Source: Diogma glabrata (lineage: Eukaryota > Arthropoda > Insecta > Diptera > Cylindrotomidae). From it: a stretch of 64,000 nucleotides of DNA. The position numbers and the translations under genes were made by a program. Position 1 is the first letter of the stretch. Each line of letters starts with the position of its first letter. The stretch is from positions 378,276,553 to 378,340,552 of the forward strand of contig OY856187.1 in assembly GCA_963693315.1 (NCBI GenBank), given 5' to 3'. The notes under the pieces were generated by a model, which was not told the origin of the DNA, did no database searches, and was given only the letters and a program-made list of their open reading frames with translations. Shown piece by piece: positions 47,325 to 58,895 of the stretch.

Positions 47325-47367
47325 GGGAAGGGGAGGGGGATGGAGTAATTTGGGGGGGGGGGGGGGG
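47325..47367 (+). repeat. G-run cluster with G-quadruplex potential
   Basis: GGG, GGGG, GGGGG, then a run of 16 G (47352-47367), with short spacers. Four or more G-tracts could fold as a G-quadruplex on this strand. The homopolymer length may be assembly-dependent. Confidence 0.7.
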
Positions 47368-47984
47368 TGTGCAATCATGAGTAAAAATAGCACTTTTTAG
47401 ACAAAATGTCAAAAACAGTGCACCGTAAAGTTTTAAAAATTACAATGTTTATGAAATTTGGTTCTTTCAAATGACACCGCACTAATTTGGGTCAGAACAG
47501 TTTTTATAACCTTTCCCCACACCCAACCCCTAAACGCACAGAAATAAAATTATTTGAAACTTCGCTATATTTTTCATTACAAGTTTATCAAATTTCCTGT
47601 TGTAATAAAATTAATTGGTTAAAGCTGGCTAAAATTTTAAATCAAACAAGAAAAAACTGGCGTCTCCACTAGGATATAGTTTCGTTATATATAATTTTTG
47701 TAAATAATTTTTCAAACCGTCCAAAGTTGCAAATATCTTTTGAATTAAGTATTTTTTCAGATTGATGCTCTCGTTTGATGCACTCGTTTGATTCAAAAAG
47801 CTTTTTTCCGCCCTTCTCCACTCCCATCCTCGTAACACACAGAATAATACTTTTGAGACTTCGCTATAAAACTTTGGTCTAAAAGACATTCTCGAACCAA
47901 AAGTGAAATTCTTTTAGAATCTACTAATTTTAAACAAGCAAAAAATTTTATTTCTAAAAAAGGTTACCTTAGTGGTAAGAGCCG
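47368..47984. other. Diverged direct repeat with C-rich motif
   Basis: Two related segments (about 47505-47570 and 47805-47875) share C-rich words, then CACAGAA...TTTGA(A/G)ACTTCGCTAT. No coding function evident. Confidence 0.4.
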
Positions 47985-48900
47985 ACGGAACGATGTGTTC
48001 GATTTCTGTACCGGAAGTGTGTTGAAAAAACTGTTAAGTTAAGTGTGTCGCCATCACAGAGAAAATTGCTGTAACGATTTCAAAAAATTTTGTTTCTAAA
48101 AATAGGTTACTTTAATCGATAACTATACCGGAAATGTGTCAAAAAATCGTTAAGTGTGTCAACACAAGAACATTTGCATATTTTTGGCTTAAAAAACGTT
48201 CATTTTAAGCTATAAGGAGTAGTAACATTGAATGTGGAGAAATCTTGATGGTCGGCATTGATATATGAGACTATAAGTTTGATTATTGTATTATTAGTGT
48301 GTCAAAAAAATACCATTAAGTGTGTGAAAAGAATGATTTTCAATTATTTTTTTAACTAATTTTTTGAAAAACATAAAATTAATTATTTGTACGACATAAT
48401 ATGTAATTGAATATTAAAATATGCAATGGTTGAAATCTCAATGCTGTGAAATATCAAACAAATCATGCTCAATACCAAATCATGCTTTTGACACACTTAA
48501 CGGTATTTTGTCAATTAACACTTATAGTACAATAATCAAGCTCCTGGTCTCACATACCAATGCCAACCATCAAGATTTCACATTCAAAGTAACTACTCGT
48601 TACCGCTTAAAATGGACGTTTTTTAAGCAAAAAATATGCAAATGTTCTTCTGTTGACACACTTAACGATTTTTTGACACATTTCCGGTATAGTTATCGAT
48701 TAAAGTAACCTATTTTTAGAAACAAAATTTTTTGAAATCGTTACAGCAATTTTCTCTGTGATGGCGACCTGCAGACAGACGGATATTTTCCTTTTCTGCT
48801 TTTTTAGTATCAGTAGGTCCTATAAAACGTCGATAAATTCTAAAACAAGTGGAGGTAAGAATTTTGCTTTTGGCTCGTGAACGTTATGCGCCTAATTTTT
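47985..48900. mobile_element. Family X tail folded into an inverted repeat
   Basis: About 48055-48330 and 48480-48775 are reverse complements (ATTGCTGTAACGATTTC, AGTGTGTCAAAAAAT, ATCGATAACTATACCGGAAA). The right arm and what follows match the family X tail (TTTTTTAAGCAAAAAATATG, AATCAGTAGGTCCT-like, then GCTCGTGAACGTTATGCG). A second family X tail start lies outside the left arm (GATGTGTTCGAT near 47997). Confidence 0.7.
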
Positions 48901-48999
48901 TCTAACCGGCCTTTTTTAGACGATTTTGAAATAACACGATTCACCAAATATATGTTTTGCACGAATGATTTGTTATAGTTCGAACCCCAAAAAAAATTT

Positions 49000-49875
49000 T
49001 TAATACAAATTTTGTTTAATGGAAATTACAATATGGGTCGCAACAACACATAAATAACTTTTAGGTCCCGTAACAATATGCGTTCGAGGTGTGGATGGGT
49101 GCTTTTTTAAACCTTTGAAGGCACTTGAAACATATTGATTTGGACAAACCGTTTCATTCGTACGTTGTATGGACAAAGAAACCCTTCTGCATTCTTTCAC
49201 CATGATCTCCACTGGACAAACTGTTGAGTGATCTCAACAGTTTAGCCGTTTATATAAAACATATTTTCGAGTAAATGGGGGAAAAGAATTTGATTGCGGT
49301 ATGATTGTTTCGATTTCATCCGAGCACTGCATATGACGATAATTATAAAAAACAACGAGATCAGCAACAATATTACGGTGTAGTAGGCTATCAAGATCTA
49401 ATTTAAAATTTTAATCACCCCTAATTCGTATAGCTCGTTTTTGAACGAATTCTAAAAGAAACAGATAAAACGCCCCGAGCTTGATATCAATGTTCCATAC
49501 CGGGGCGCATATAGATCTTATAATTGTGGTATATATAGTTAACATAAAAAATTGTGGTAGCAAATTTACAAGATCCCAGGCAATCGGCAATTTTTGGAGC
49601 TTGCCGAAGGAAAAAGCGGCCGAATCGAGAAAAATGGCAGCACAAAAGTTTTCGGACTCATCAAGGACAGGCGCCTCACGAAGTATAAAATATGTGGAAA
49701 TCATAAAATGAAATCGGTGTGAGCTCAGAGTTTTTTGAGTTTTTTCTGGAATAAAAATGAATCGTTTTTGTTGTATATATATGTAACTCGATTTTACATT
49801 GTAATTTTTTTTGCACGTTTCGTAACGATTAACAAGATTTTTTAAAGTCGTGGAATATATCCCCAAATTTATCAA
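49000..49875 (-). pseudogene. LINE RT C-terminus and 3' region, copy 2
   Basis: Minus strand. The frame 49875 to 49411 has LINE-like sequence in its second half: LTIYTTIIRSICAPVWN, then LLEFVQKRAIRIRGD, which corresponds to the conserved YxxxIRSxLxYxxPVW...IExVQxRxxR region after the RT palm. A second piece (49212 to 49000) reads HSTVCPVEIM (from just upstream), KECRRVSLSIQRTNET, then HPSTPRTHIVTGPKSYLCVV. It is 5'-truncated and frameshifted. The 3' part matches 39641-39930 and 54670-54790. Confidence 0.7.
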
Positions 49876-50396
49876 TTATCGCATATAATTTCTTACACAA
49901 TTTTTTGCACGTTGTTCTAAGGAACGCATCTACCGTGTAAAAAAAAGATTTGGGTATACTTGGGTTTATCAAAAGGAAGTAATTGGACCTGCAAAATGGT
50001 TTCAATTCCTCCTAACTTATAGGAACAGTTGGAAAATATCGAGTTGTGGAAGATTAAATGTTGTTTTTTAACAACAATTGTAATTATTAGGGAGAAGTTT
50101 CTTGAATTTGAATTTTTGATTTTTTATAATCTTTGGAATCTTAGAAAAAGTTTGAATTGTTGATTTTGTTATAATTTTTTTAAATCAATCCGGGTCACTT
50201 TTTAAAAAAAAAAGTAGTGTGAGTACACAGAGTACACAGGTAAGAAGTGAAACTTCTTTATGACATATCATTTTTCTCCTATTTAGAACTTCACAGAAAT
50301 TGGGTAGATAAGGCTTAGGAAAAAAACGCCGATTATTAACAACCAATTGTTTGGTGAGTATATATCTACGTATATATCTCTGATACACTCCAATTC
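49876..50396. other. AT-rich sequence, partly family X on the minus strand
   Basis: About 50095-50185 matches, in reverse, the A-rich units of family X. Nothing else is recognised. Confidence 0.45.
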
Positions 50397-51095
50397 ACCA
50401 TGACCACCGTGACCACATTACCACCATGACCAGCATGACCACCTTGACCACCACGACAACCATGACCGCCATGACCAACATGACCATCATGACCAACGTG
50501 AACACCATGACCATCATGTCCACCGTGACCACCATGACCACCGTGACCACCATAACCACCATGACCACCATGACCACCGTGACCACCATGACCACCATGA
50601 CCACCACGACCACCATGACCACCATGACCACCGTGAACACCATGACCACCATGACCACCGTGACCACCGTGACGACCATGACCACCATGACCACCGCGAA
50701 CACCATGACCACCATGACCAGCGTGACCACCATGACCAGCATGACCACCATAACCACTATGACCACCATGACCATCATGACCACCGTGAACACCATGACC
50801 ACCATGACCACCGTGACCACCATGACCACCATGACTACTATGACCACTAACTATGACCGCCATGACCACCATAACCATCATGACCACCGTGAACACCATG
50901 ACCACCATGACCACCGAGACCACCATAACCACCATGACCACTATGACCACCATGACCACCATTAACCATGACCACCATGACCACCGTGAACACCATTACC
51001 ACTATGACCACCATGACCACCATGACCACTATTACCACCATCACTACCATGACCACCATGGCCACCATGACCACAATGACCACCATGACCACCAT
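50397..51095. repeat. 9-bp minisatellite (ACCACCATG)n
   Basis: About 78 units of ACCACCATG with variants (ACCACCGTG, AACACCATG, ACCATCATG, ACTACTATG). All frames are open on both strands (GGHGGHGGH or MTTMTT-type peptides); these are not genes. Variants recur in runs (for example an AACACC unit about every 9-14 units), suggesting higher-order duplication. Confidence 0.9.
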
Positions 51096-51659
51096 CTACA
51101 ATCGACACATCCAACTCATAGAACATGTAGTACAATACTAAATAAATAACGGTGCATGCACAATGTATGAGGTTTTTCCTCATGAGATTTGAGCAAATTT
51201 TTATTATTATATTTTAATAAGAAATACAATGCTTTAAAATGTAGGTAGCTCAATTCTCTACTAATCATGAAGAAAAAGTTAAGAAATTTTTAACTTTTTC
51301 ATTGAGGAAAAAGTATTTCAAAAATAAATTTTTTTTTCTCAAAATAAATATTCATACAAACTTGGATCTCATGAGTAAAAGTATTTTCATTGTGCATGCT
51401 CTGTTAATAAAAATAAAATTATCAAAACAAAATTAAAATTTATAAAAAACAACGTAACCGAAAATTGTGACGATTTTTTTAAATTTTATACTGCTTTAAA
51501 ATTTCTCTCATACGCCGATAAAGAAGTTTCACTTCAAAAATTGAATTATTTATTTGTATGACATGGAATGTAATTGAACATGAAAGTGGTAGAAAATAGG
51601 TTGTTTGTTTTTGAAAAGTTGAAATTGCTTTGATTAGTTTGTTGAGTGCAGTGTTTCGA
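51096..51659. other. AT-rich sequence without a recognised feature
   Basis: Nothing recognised. Confidence 0.4.
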
Positions 51660-52115
51660 ACCAAGAAAAATTTGGGTGCGGGTTCAGGTTTGGGTTCAAT
51701 ACATTAAAATTGAGTAGGTTCGAGTTCAAATTTGTTACAAAAAAAACAATTTTTTCGAATTTTTTTTATGAATTCATTATTTTGTGTTACATTACATTAC
51801 ATGTTACATTACATTACATACCGTATTTATGTTACACATTTATTTATTTTTATTTATTTATGTTATTTTGGAAAAAAATTTTCATTTAATTCTCACTATT
51901 CACTATTCTCTACTGAAACAAATAATAACCAAAATAATCTAGTTTGAAACAAAAAAAATCTGCGAAATATGAAATTTCTTACGCAAACTTCCTAAATTTC
52001 CTATATTAACAATTGAACCTGAACCGCGTTTTGGATTGGGTTCAGGTTCGGGTTCGGGTTCACATAATTTAAAAAAAAACTTGCTCCGGAGCGGGTTCAG
52101 GGTTCAGGTTTGTGT
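51660..52115. repeat. GGTTCR-hexamer-rich segments around an AT spacer
   Basis: Runs of GGTTCA/GGTTCG/GGGTTC occur at about 51677-51730 and 52025-52110, with an ATTACATT-rich microsatellite (51790-51835) between. The two outer segments could be sub-terminal repeats of one non-autonomous element. Boundaries not determined. Confidence 0.5.
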
Positions 52116-52124
52116 ATCATCATT

Positions 52125-52380
52125 TCAATAAATTATGTTAATTAATGATCTGTTATAATTTTCAGGTAACGTATTGATGTTTTGTGTTAGTTTTGTAATA
52201 AACTTCTAAGCAGAGATAAAATACTTGCACTTTTACAAAGAGTTTTATGTTTAATATACAACGCTGGCCCAAAACTAAAAACAACATCCTCACAAAAGCC
52301 TTTTGCCGAAAACTATGTAAAACCCTTAACACAAACCAAAGTCTTGGTACCTCAGGGCCTTGAGATTTCAGCTCTTCATA
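52125..52380 (-). mobile_element. Family X head, minus-strand copy
   Basis: The reverse complement matches the first 250 bp of the copies at 10541 and 55911: GAGCTGAAATCTCAAGGCCC, TAGTTTTCGGCAAAAGGC, then GTTTTTAGTTTTGGGC and a CTAACACAAAACATCAATAC region. Confidence 0.75.
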
Positions 52381-52439
52381 TTTTTTCATTAAAAGTTTAT
52401 CAAATTTCATGTCTCTACGAAATTTTTCAAATTTTTCTG

Positions 52440-54297
52440 TCAATCAACGTCGAAACGTAGGAGAAGGGACCAACTCTTTTGAACCCGTCGCTTCTGAAGA
52501 CAGCAAAACAAGAAGTTTTAATCGATCTACGTAGGAAGGCAATTGTTATGGATCTGCTCCTGACAAACTCCTTAGTTCCAAAACGTACAATTTCAAGGAA
52601 AGGTGGTCAGTCTCCTGAGATGTATTCAAATAAAGGTCTAACAATTGAAAAACAAACAGCACATATGTGTCAACAAAGAGCACATATGTGTCACAAAAAT
52701 TTTTGTACCATCCTTTAATGAAATCTAAAGCAGAGTTATTCCAATTACCAATATTATCCATGTGAAATCTAAAATTGAGTTCGCAAACACAGATAACGCG
52801 TAGGTCTCATAATAAATAAACCCCATTTATATTATTTTTCTTTAAAAAAGTAATAGTTCGTCATTTCAGAATGTAGTAGTAGCTTCATTACCAAATTTAA
52901 ACGTGAAATCCAAAAACATATTTAGAATAATAAAGTCACTCACACAAGTACCCGAACCCATATAAAACACTTCAGACTGAAAAATAAAAAGCGTGTTAGT
53001 TACACTACCATCACAGCATCACAAAAATATAAAATACATAATAGTTAAAATTATTTAAGCTCTGGTACGGTACAGTTTAACGATTTAAAGGTAAACTATT
53101 AGAACACGTTTTAAATGTAGCTAAGTTAGTAAAGTAGAAGAAATAAAGTAAGTAGTAAAGTAGACAAAATTAATTTGAAATAAAATATAAACTCTAGTTA
53201 TCAAAAAATTGTTTACGTAAACTCCAAAGTATTTTGACACAATTTGAATAAGTTTCGTTCAACATTGTCTAGATGTCAGTATGTTAAGTGTGTCTCAACT
53301 AAATTCGTTCAGTATTTTAGTACAACAATTTTAACTACTTATGTCAATAAATTTTGATGATTGGTTACTAAAAAGTAGAGATACACAATAGATAATTTCT
53401 ATTAAAATGGTAAAAACAAGTTTGATGTCGTACAGGTGTTCTTCGTTTCAATGCCTTTTTTGCATGTAGGATGATTTTCATTCAAAAATTTAATCGACAC
53501 CAATAATAAAATAATAGAAAATACCACTATCTATGTATAGATAAAAGTAAATAGAAATATGTTTACTGAATGGGTTTTCTTTACACGAATGGAAAATTAT
53601 ACGGTTTTGTGGATTTTTGAAATACGAGATTTATTATTGAGATTGATGTTTGTTTTGTGTACTTTCAACCAGTACGTGTTTAAAACCAGAAAAGGTTTTA
53701 TTGTGAAATTGTTAGTTTATTTGTTTATGAATATGAATATGTGTTGATTCAACATGTGGTATAAGACGTTTGAATTATTCTGAAATTAATTATAGCAATC
53801 GATAATATCGTTTTATGGAAATTAGTATTTACGAAAGGTTTTCATATTACAGATAATTTGAATAGAAAATTTAAATAGCAGAGATATTGATTGCGAACAA
53901 TACCCTCGTTGCGGTCGAGTATCACTGAAAAAAAATTAAAATAATGACAACCTCATCAACCTCGAAGTTGGCCGTTTATTATTTAAAGTTTAAACAAAGA
54001 AAAAACAAATCGCAAATAATTTCACCGTGATTGGGACAACCACACGTTGGCATTTCCCTGATAACAGAATGAGGTTTATTTAAAATATAAAGTGTTATAT
54101 ACAATATAACAGTAGTTGAAAAAAGTTAATAACTATTGCCATGAAACAAATTTTTAGGCCTTATATCATGAATTTTTCATTTTAATATTGAAGTATTTGA
54201 AATTAATGAACTATTTTAAATTTTCACAGGAACATTATGGGGAATACAGGATACAGGAACATACATACAGGAACATTCTGAACTACTGTTACTGTAC
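52440..54297. other. Mostly unassigned sequence
   Basis: 52479-52718 has an 79-codon plus-strand ORF with a tandem ACATATGTGTCA duplication (two CACATATGTGTC palindromes), unidentified. It could be a decayed transposase C-terminus, but I cannot support a family. The rest shows no motif. Confidence 0.35.
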
Positions 54298-54425
54298 AGT
54301 TTAGGGATTGCTATCCCGGGGTAAGCGCTTTATAAATACCCGGCTTCCAGAATCTGGGGATTTAAAATTTATGAATCCCATAGTCCTGGAATTCATAAAA
54401 CGCTAATCCCGGGATTGCAATGAAC
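54298..54425. mobile_element. Small GC-rich foldback, about 125 bp
   Basis: The left arm (GGGATTGCTATCCCGGGGTA, GCGCTTTATAAAT) pairs with the right arm (GAATTCATAAAACGCTAATC, CCGGGATTGCAATGAACC). CCCGGG words stand out from the AT-rich surroundings. No target duplication resolved. Confidence 0.55.
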
Positions 54426-54649
54426 CCAATTCGGAGTTTGATTCGCCATACTTACCTCACGGTGGGGTTGAGACAATTGGATTTCGATTGGAAATAGAAG
54501 ATGTTTTTTTCAGTGTAGTACAAACACATTTCGTATAATTCTGTATACAAAAATTACACTTTGTGACCTACAGGCCTACAAAAATTCTAAACTTATTGAT
54601 ATTACTTTCGAAGAACAAAGAACATTTTTGTAAAATTAATTTAAATTAA

Positions 54650-54790
54650 AAATTATTGAGTTTTTTCTAATTAAATGTGTTGTGTAGTAGGAATTACAAT
54701 AAGTGCCACAACTACAGATAAAACCCTTTAAGAAAAAGATCCCACAACATTTGTTCTAAGGTGTTGATGGACGAAATTTTTTTTTCCTTG
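54650..54790 (-). mobile_element. LINE 3'-end fragment, copy 3
   Basis: The minus strand shares ATGTTGTGGGATC, then TGTAATTCCTACTACACAAC with 39641-39930, and more weakly with 48990-49090. Confidence 0.6.
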
Positions 54791-55438
54791 TTTTTTTTAA
54801 AGAATGGATAACTAAACAATAAACGCTATCACATAATAGTTCATGATATGATAAGGCAGGAAAAAATTAAATAGGAAATTTTCCAGAAAAATTTGCACGA
54901 AAAAAAACCAAAAATTGGACTGCCAATAATACAGATAGTAGCATATTCATTTATCATGTGACGAACTGTCTTTCTCAATGATTCAAATCCAGATATAGAA
55001 TTAAATGAGAATCGTTTCTTCGATCAAGTCTGACTATGTTGTATACTATATGTTTTTCGAAGTCGCTGAATCCGAGTTGGTTTTTTTTATGTTATCTTCG
55101 AGCCCAGCGGCGCAAAATTGGATCAGCGACCCCAAAAACATACATTCTACATAATCTGATCCCCAAGCTGAAGTTTGTTTTTGTGACTATTTTACGGAAA
55201 TATATAGAGTTATGAAGCCATGAGGTTATAGGGTAAGAAGCTTAAATAGTTACGAGCTTATAAATTTAGTTAAGAAATCAATAGGTTACCGCATTTTAGG
55301 GTTAAAATCGTTTAGGGTCATCGGGTTTAACAATTAAGTCACTTTTGGAGGGTGATGCGTTTTTTAAGTTATATCCGAACCCTGACGTGCTGAGGTTTAA
55401 CGGATCTCTTATTCGGATTCAACGAGTCCAAAAACATA

Positions 55439-55640
55439 TAGTCAAACCTGCTAATAGGACCTCTGTCTAATTGGACCAACTTCGATTCGGACCATTCACT
55501 TTGATTTACAATATGAATTTCAAATAAACTATACTGCGTAATCGGACCATCTTCAATTCAGACCTATGGACCGTTTATTTTGTATGATTTTTGATATTTT
55601 CTCTCTTAATTTGACCATTAAAAATTGAATTTTTAGACTT
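55439..55640 (+). mobile_element. Possible pogo/mariner-type terminal fragment
   Basis: AGTCAAACCTGCTAATAGGA, then repeated (A/T)(C/T)GGACC words, as in sub-terminal regions of pogo-like elements whose ends begin CAGTxxAACCT. No transposase or second end was found. Confidence 0.4.
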
Positions 55641-55910
55641 TTTGCTACATGTTTTGTTTCTTTTTCTTGGTATTAACGGTTCTTTAACGTTATATGTACA
55701 AGTGTATTAAGAATATCCTTTTATGCAATTTATGAATATTTATTCATTCTTAAACAAAATTAAATAGTTATTAGCTGTACCTAATTTCCATTTGATAAAA
55801 TTTTATTTGAATAATATTACATTAAACATACGAATTCAGTTTAATTTAATTTAATAATTAAGTTATATACACTTTAATAGAATATGGGTGTCAATTTTTA
55901 AATATAAAAC

Positions 55911-57473
55911 TATGGACGGGCTGAAATATCACAGCTCTGAGATACAAAGACTTCGGTCTGGGTTAAGGATTTTGGGATAGTTTTCGGAAAAACACTTTTA
56001 TGAGGACATGGTTTTTAGTTTTGGGCAGCGACGTATATCAAACATAACTCTTTGTTAAAGTACAAGTATTTTTTTTATCTCTGTTTAGAAATTTATTACA
56101 AAACTAACACGAAACATCAATATGTTGCCGGAGATTATAACAGATCATATATCAACATAATTTAGTGAAAAGATGATACACTCATCAAACTATACTCAAA
56201 AGCCTCTCCATTTAGCATTTCGAGAAAATATTACAAAATCACAAATTCATATTTTTTTCAAATTCCACAAATATAATAAAAATTAAATAAAATCAAACTT
56301 TTTTCCAAATCCCAAAAATATTCCAAAAATTAGAATAAAATCAAAATATATTTAAACTTTTTCTAACTTACAATAATATTCCAAAAATTCTTAAGAATTC
56401 AAACTTTTTCCAAAATTCTAAATATATTGCAAAAATTATTACAAAATCAAAAATATAAACTTTTTTCAAAATTCCAAAAATATTTGAAAAACTATAACAA
56501 ATTCAAAAATTTCCATGTCCAATTTCATTTTCAATTACATTTACGTCATATAAACAGCTTGGCTAAAAAAATAAATGAAATCATTTGTGACACTTGACAT
56601 TATTTTTTTGACAAACTTATAATGCCAAACAAAATTCTCTATAATAATAATAAAATTTCATGTCATACAAATTATTAATTTTATTTTTTCCCAAAAAATT
56701 GGGTAAAAATTAAATAAAAATCTTTCTTTTGACACACTTGACAACATTTTTTTGACAAACTTATAATGCCATAATTCTCTATTATAATAATAAATTTTCA
56801 TTTCAAACAAATAATTAATTTTATTTGTTTCCGAAAATTGGGTAAACAAATAAATAAAAATCTATCTTTTGACACACTTGACAACATTTTTCTGACAAAC
56901 TTATAATGCCATAATTCTCAATAAGAATAATAAAATTTCATTTCAAACAAATAATTAATTTTATTTTTTTCCAAAAAATTGGGTAAAAAAATAAATGAAA
57001 ATCTTTCGTTTGACTCACTTGACAACATTTTTTTGACAAACTTCTAATGCAATAATATAGTTTTTTATCTCACATACCAATCCCGACCGTCCAGAATTCT
57101 CCACATTCTCTGTTTCTACTCATTACCACTTAAAATGAACGTTTTTTAAGCAAAAAATATGCATATTTCCTTGTTTTGACACTCTTAACGATTTTTTTGA
57201 CACACTTCCGGCACAGTTATCGAACACATCGTCCTTTTGGCTCTTACCATTGAGTGTACCTATTTTAGAATTCAAAATGTTTCAAATCCCTTTAGCCGTT
57301 TTCTAGATTTCGTCGGTTGTGACATACATTTCGCCGGCAGACAGACATACATTTTTTTTGTGCTTTTGTAGAATCAGGAGGTCTTAAAACGTCGAGAAAT
57401 GCCAAAAAAGTGGGGGTAAGAATTTCACTTTTAGCTCATGAATGTAATACTTAGGTCTTTCAGACCGAAGTAA
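55911..57473 (+). mobile_element. Family X, longest copy (about 1.56 kb)
   Basis: Head 55911 (TATGGACGGGCTGAAAT) to tail end 57473 (CAGACCGAAGTAA). Order: 300-bp head; A-rich tandem units (about 56230-56500); three tandem units of about 145-185 bp, each with AATTGGGTAAA, AAATCTTTC, then TGACACACTTGACAACATTT and AACTTATAATG (56580-57060); then a 400-bp tail ending in the GGTCT-TTC-AGACC hairpin at 57453-57465. No coding region. Non-autonomous element of unknown class. An RTE-like LINE begins immediately downstream. Confidence 0.75.
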
Positions 57474-57893
57474 TTAACCTTTATAGGAAGATGAGTACAA
57501 CAAAACGATCTTACACGGAACTGGACATTTTAGTCAAACTAATAGTCCCTGGTAGCGGAGGTAGTGAAATCCGAAATTCGACGTCCACGCCGTGCTGCCT
57601 GGATAATGCTGACAGAATTAGGTTGGCGTATTGGAGACAAGCAGAGTCAAAACCGCTTAGTCAATGACGCTACATCACGGCGAATTGGCGTCTTACAACC
57701 ATTGCGACTCAAGCGTCTGTTCTCCATGTCAGAATCAAGCGGTTCACTATATAAACGTGTAAAAAGGTTGTTTCTGGTGACCTTAATAAAAAAAAGCAAA
57801 AAAACTAATATGTGAAATTTGGTTATCAGAAAGAGAATAACAGACCCGGACAAAACAACAGAATTTTACCTGGACGTAAAAAAGGACCAGACT

Positions 57894-58895
57894 ACCAAAT
57901 CAGAACGTGGAACGTGCGCAGCCTGAGCGCTCCTGATGCTCTTATAAGTCTAGAAACAAAGGCTGAGAGGTAAAGGATGGATATCATAGCTCTACAAGAA
58001 ATTAGACAGCATATAATCGGAAAACAAGATTTGGATAGTTACTCTCTATACTGTAGTGGTCATCCTTCTCGAAGAGAATTTGGAACTGGCTTTCTTATTG
58101 GTGCACGCATACAAGAAGCCGTGATGAAATTCATCCCGGTAAGTGAGAGGATCTGCTACCTACGTGTACGCGGTACATATAACAATATTTCTCTTATTGC
58201 CGTGCATGCACCTAATGAAACTAAGACCGTCGACGAGAAGGATAATTTCTACATAGCACTGGAAGAGGTTATGAAACAAACACCAACACGCAACTTCATT
58301 ATGGTTGTTGGTGACTTTAATCGACAGGTTGGAAGAGATATCTCTTATGGAAATGTGGTGGGTCCCAACAGCCTGCTCTTTGAACTTGAATGATAATGGT
58401 GATAGAATGACTGAGTTTGCATTATCAAATAATTTGAGAATTGCCAGTACGTTCTTTCCGCATCGATCGATTCATAAGCAGACTTGGGTCTCGCCGAATG
58501 GAAACACTCGAAATCAAATTGATCACGTTCTAGTAACAGCACGCTTCTTTTCGAGCGTCCTGGATGTGCGATCCTTTAGAGGTGCATACATTGGAAGTGA
58601 CCACTTCCTTGTATGTACAACGATAAGGTTCCACTTCCCAAATCCAGGCATTCTAAAATTCAATCAATGGAATCGTTTTAACATTTCATCATTAAAGAAT
58701 GCTGAAACGGAAGAGGGATATCAAAACCATATTGCCGAAACATTGGATAAATCAAAAACCATTAATGGAGACGTCGATAAGTCGTGGTATTTGCTCAAAG
58801 ATGCTGTTTTAAACGCTGCTGAAGAGATACTTGTACGACCACAGAACCACTCCCAGAAGCCATGGATGGATCAAGCATGCCTTGACGCTATTTAA
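57894..58895 (+). pseudogene. LINE AP-endonuclease domain
   Basis: Starts RTWNVRSLSAPDA, in-frame TAA, then MDIIALQEIRQHIIGK (catalytic-site QEI), FGTGFLIGARI, SLIAVHAPNET, and VVGDFNRQVGRD. A frameshift near 58380 follows. It resumes with NDNGDRMTEFALSNNLRIAS, TWVSPNGNTRNQIDHVLV and YIGSDHFLV (the conserved SDH). These are the landmarks of the apurinic-like endonuclease of LINEs, which nicks target DNA for priming. It ends KPWMDQACLDAI at a stop near 58893. Confidence 0.9.

Noticed and set aside
47181..47412. Proline-rich minus ORF (PPPPPQITPSPSPS)
   Set aside because: It is produced by the G-runs at 47325-47367 read on the opposite strand.
50366..51183. Gly/His-rich and Val/Met-rich ORFs up to 198 codons
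   Set aside because: By-products of the ACCACCATG minisatellite on both strands; no non-repeat domain is attached.
52479..52761. Overlapping ORFs of 79 (plus) and 71 (minus, MDNIGNWNNSALDF) codons, considered as a piggyBac-like C-terminus
   Set aside because: The MDNxxNS-like start on the minus strand is suggestive, but nothing conserved follows it; insufficient to call.
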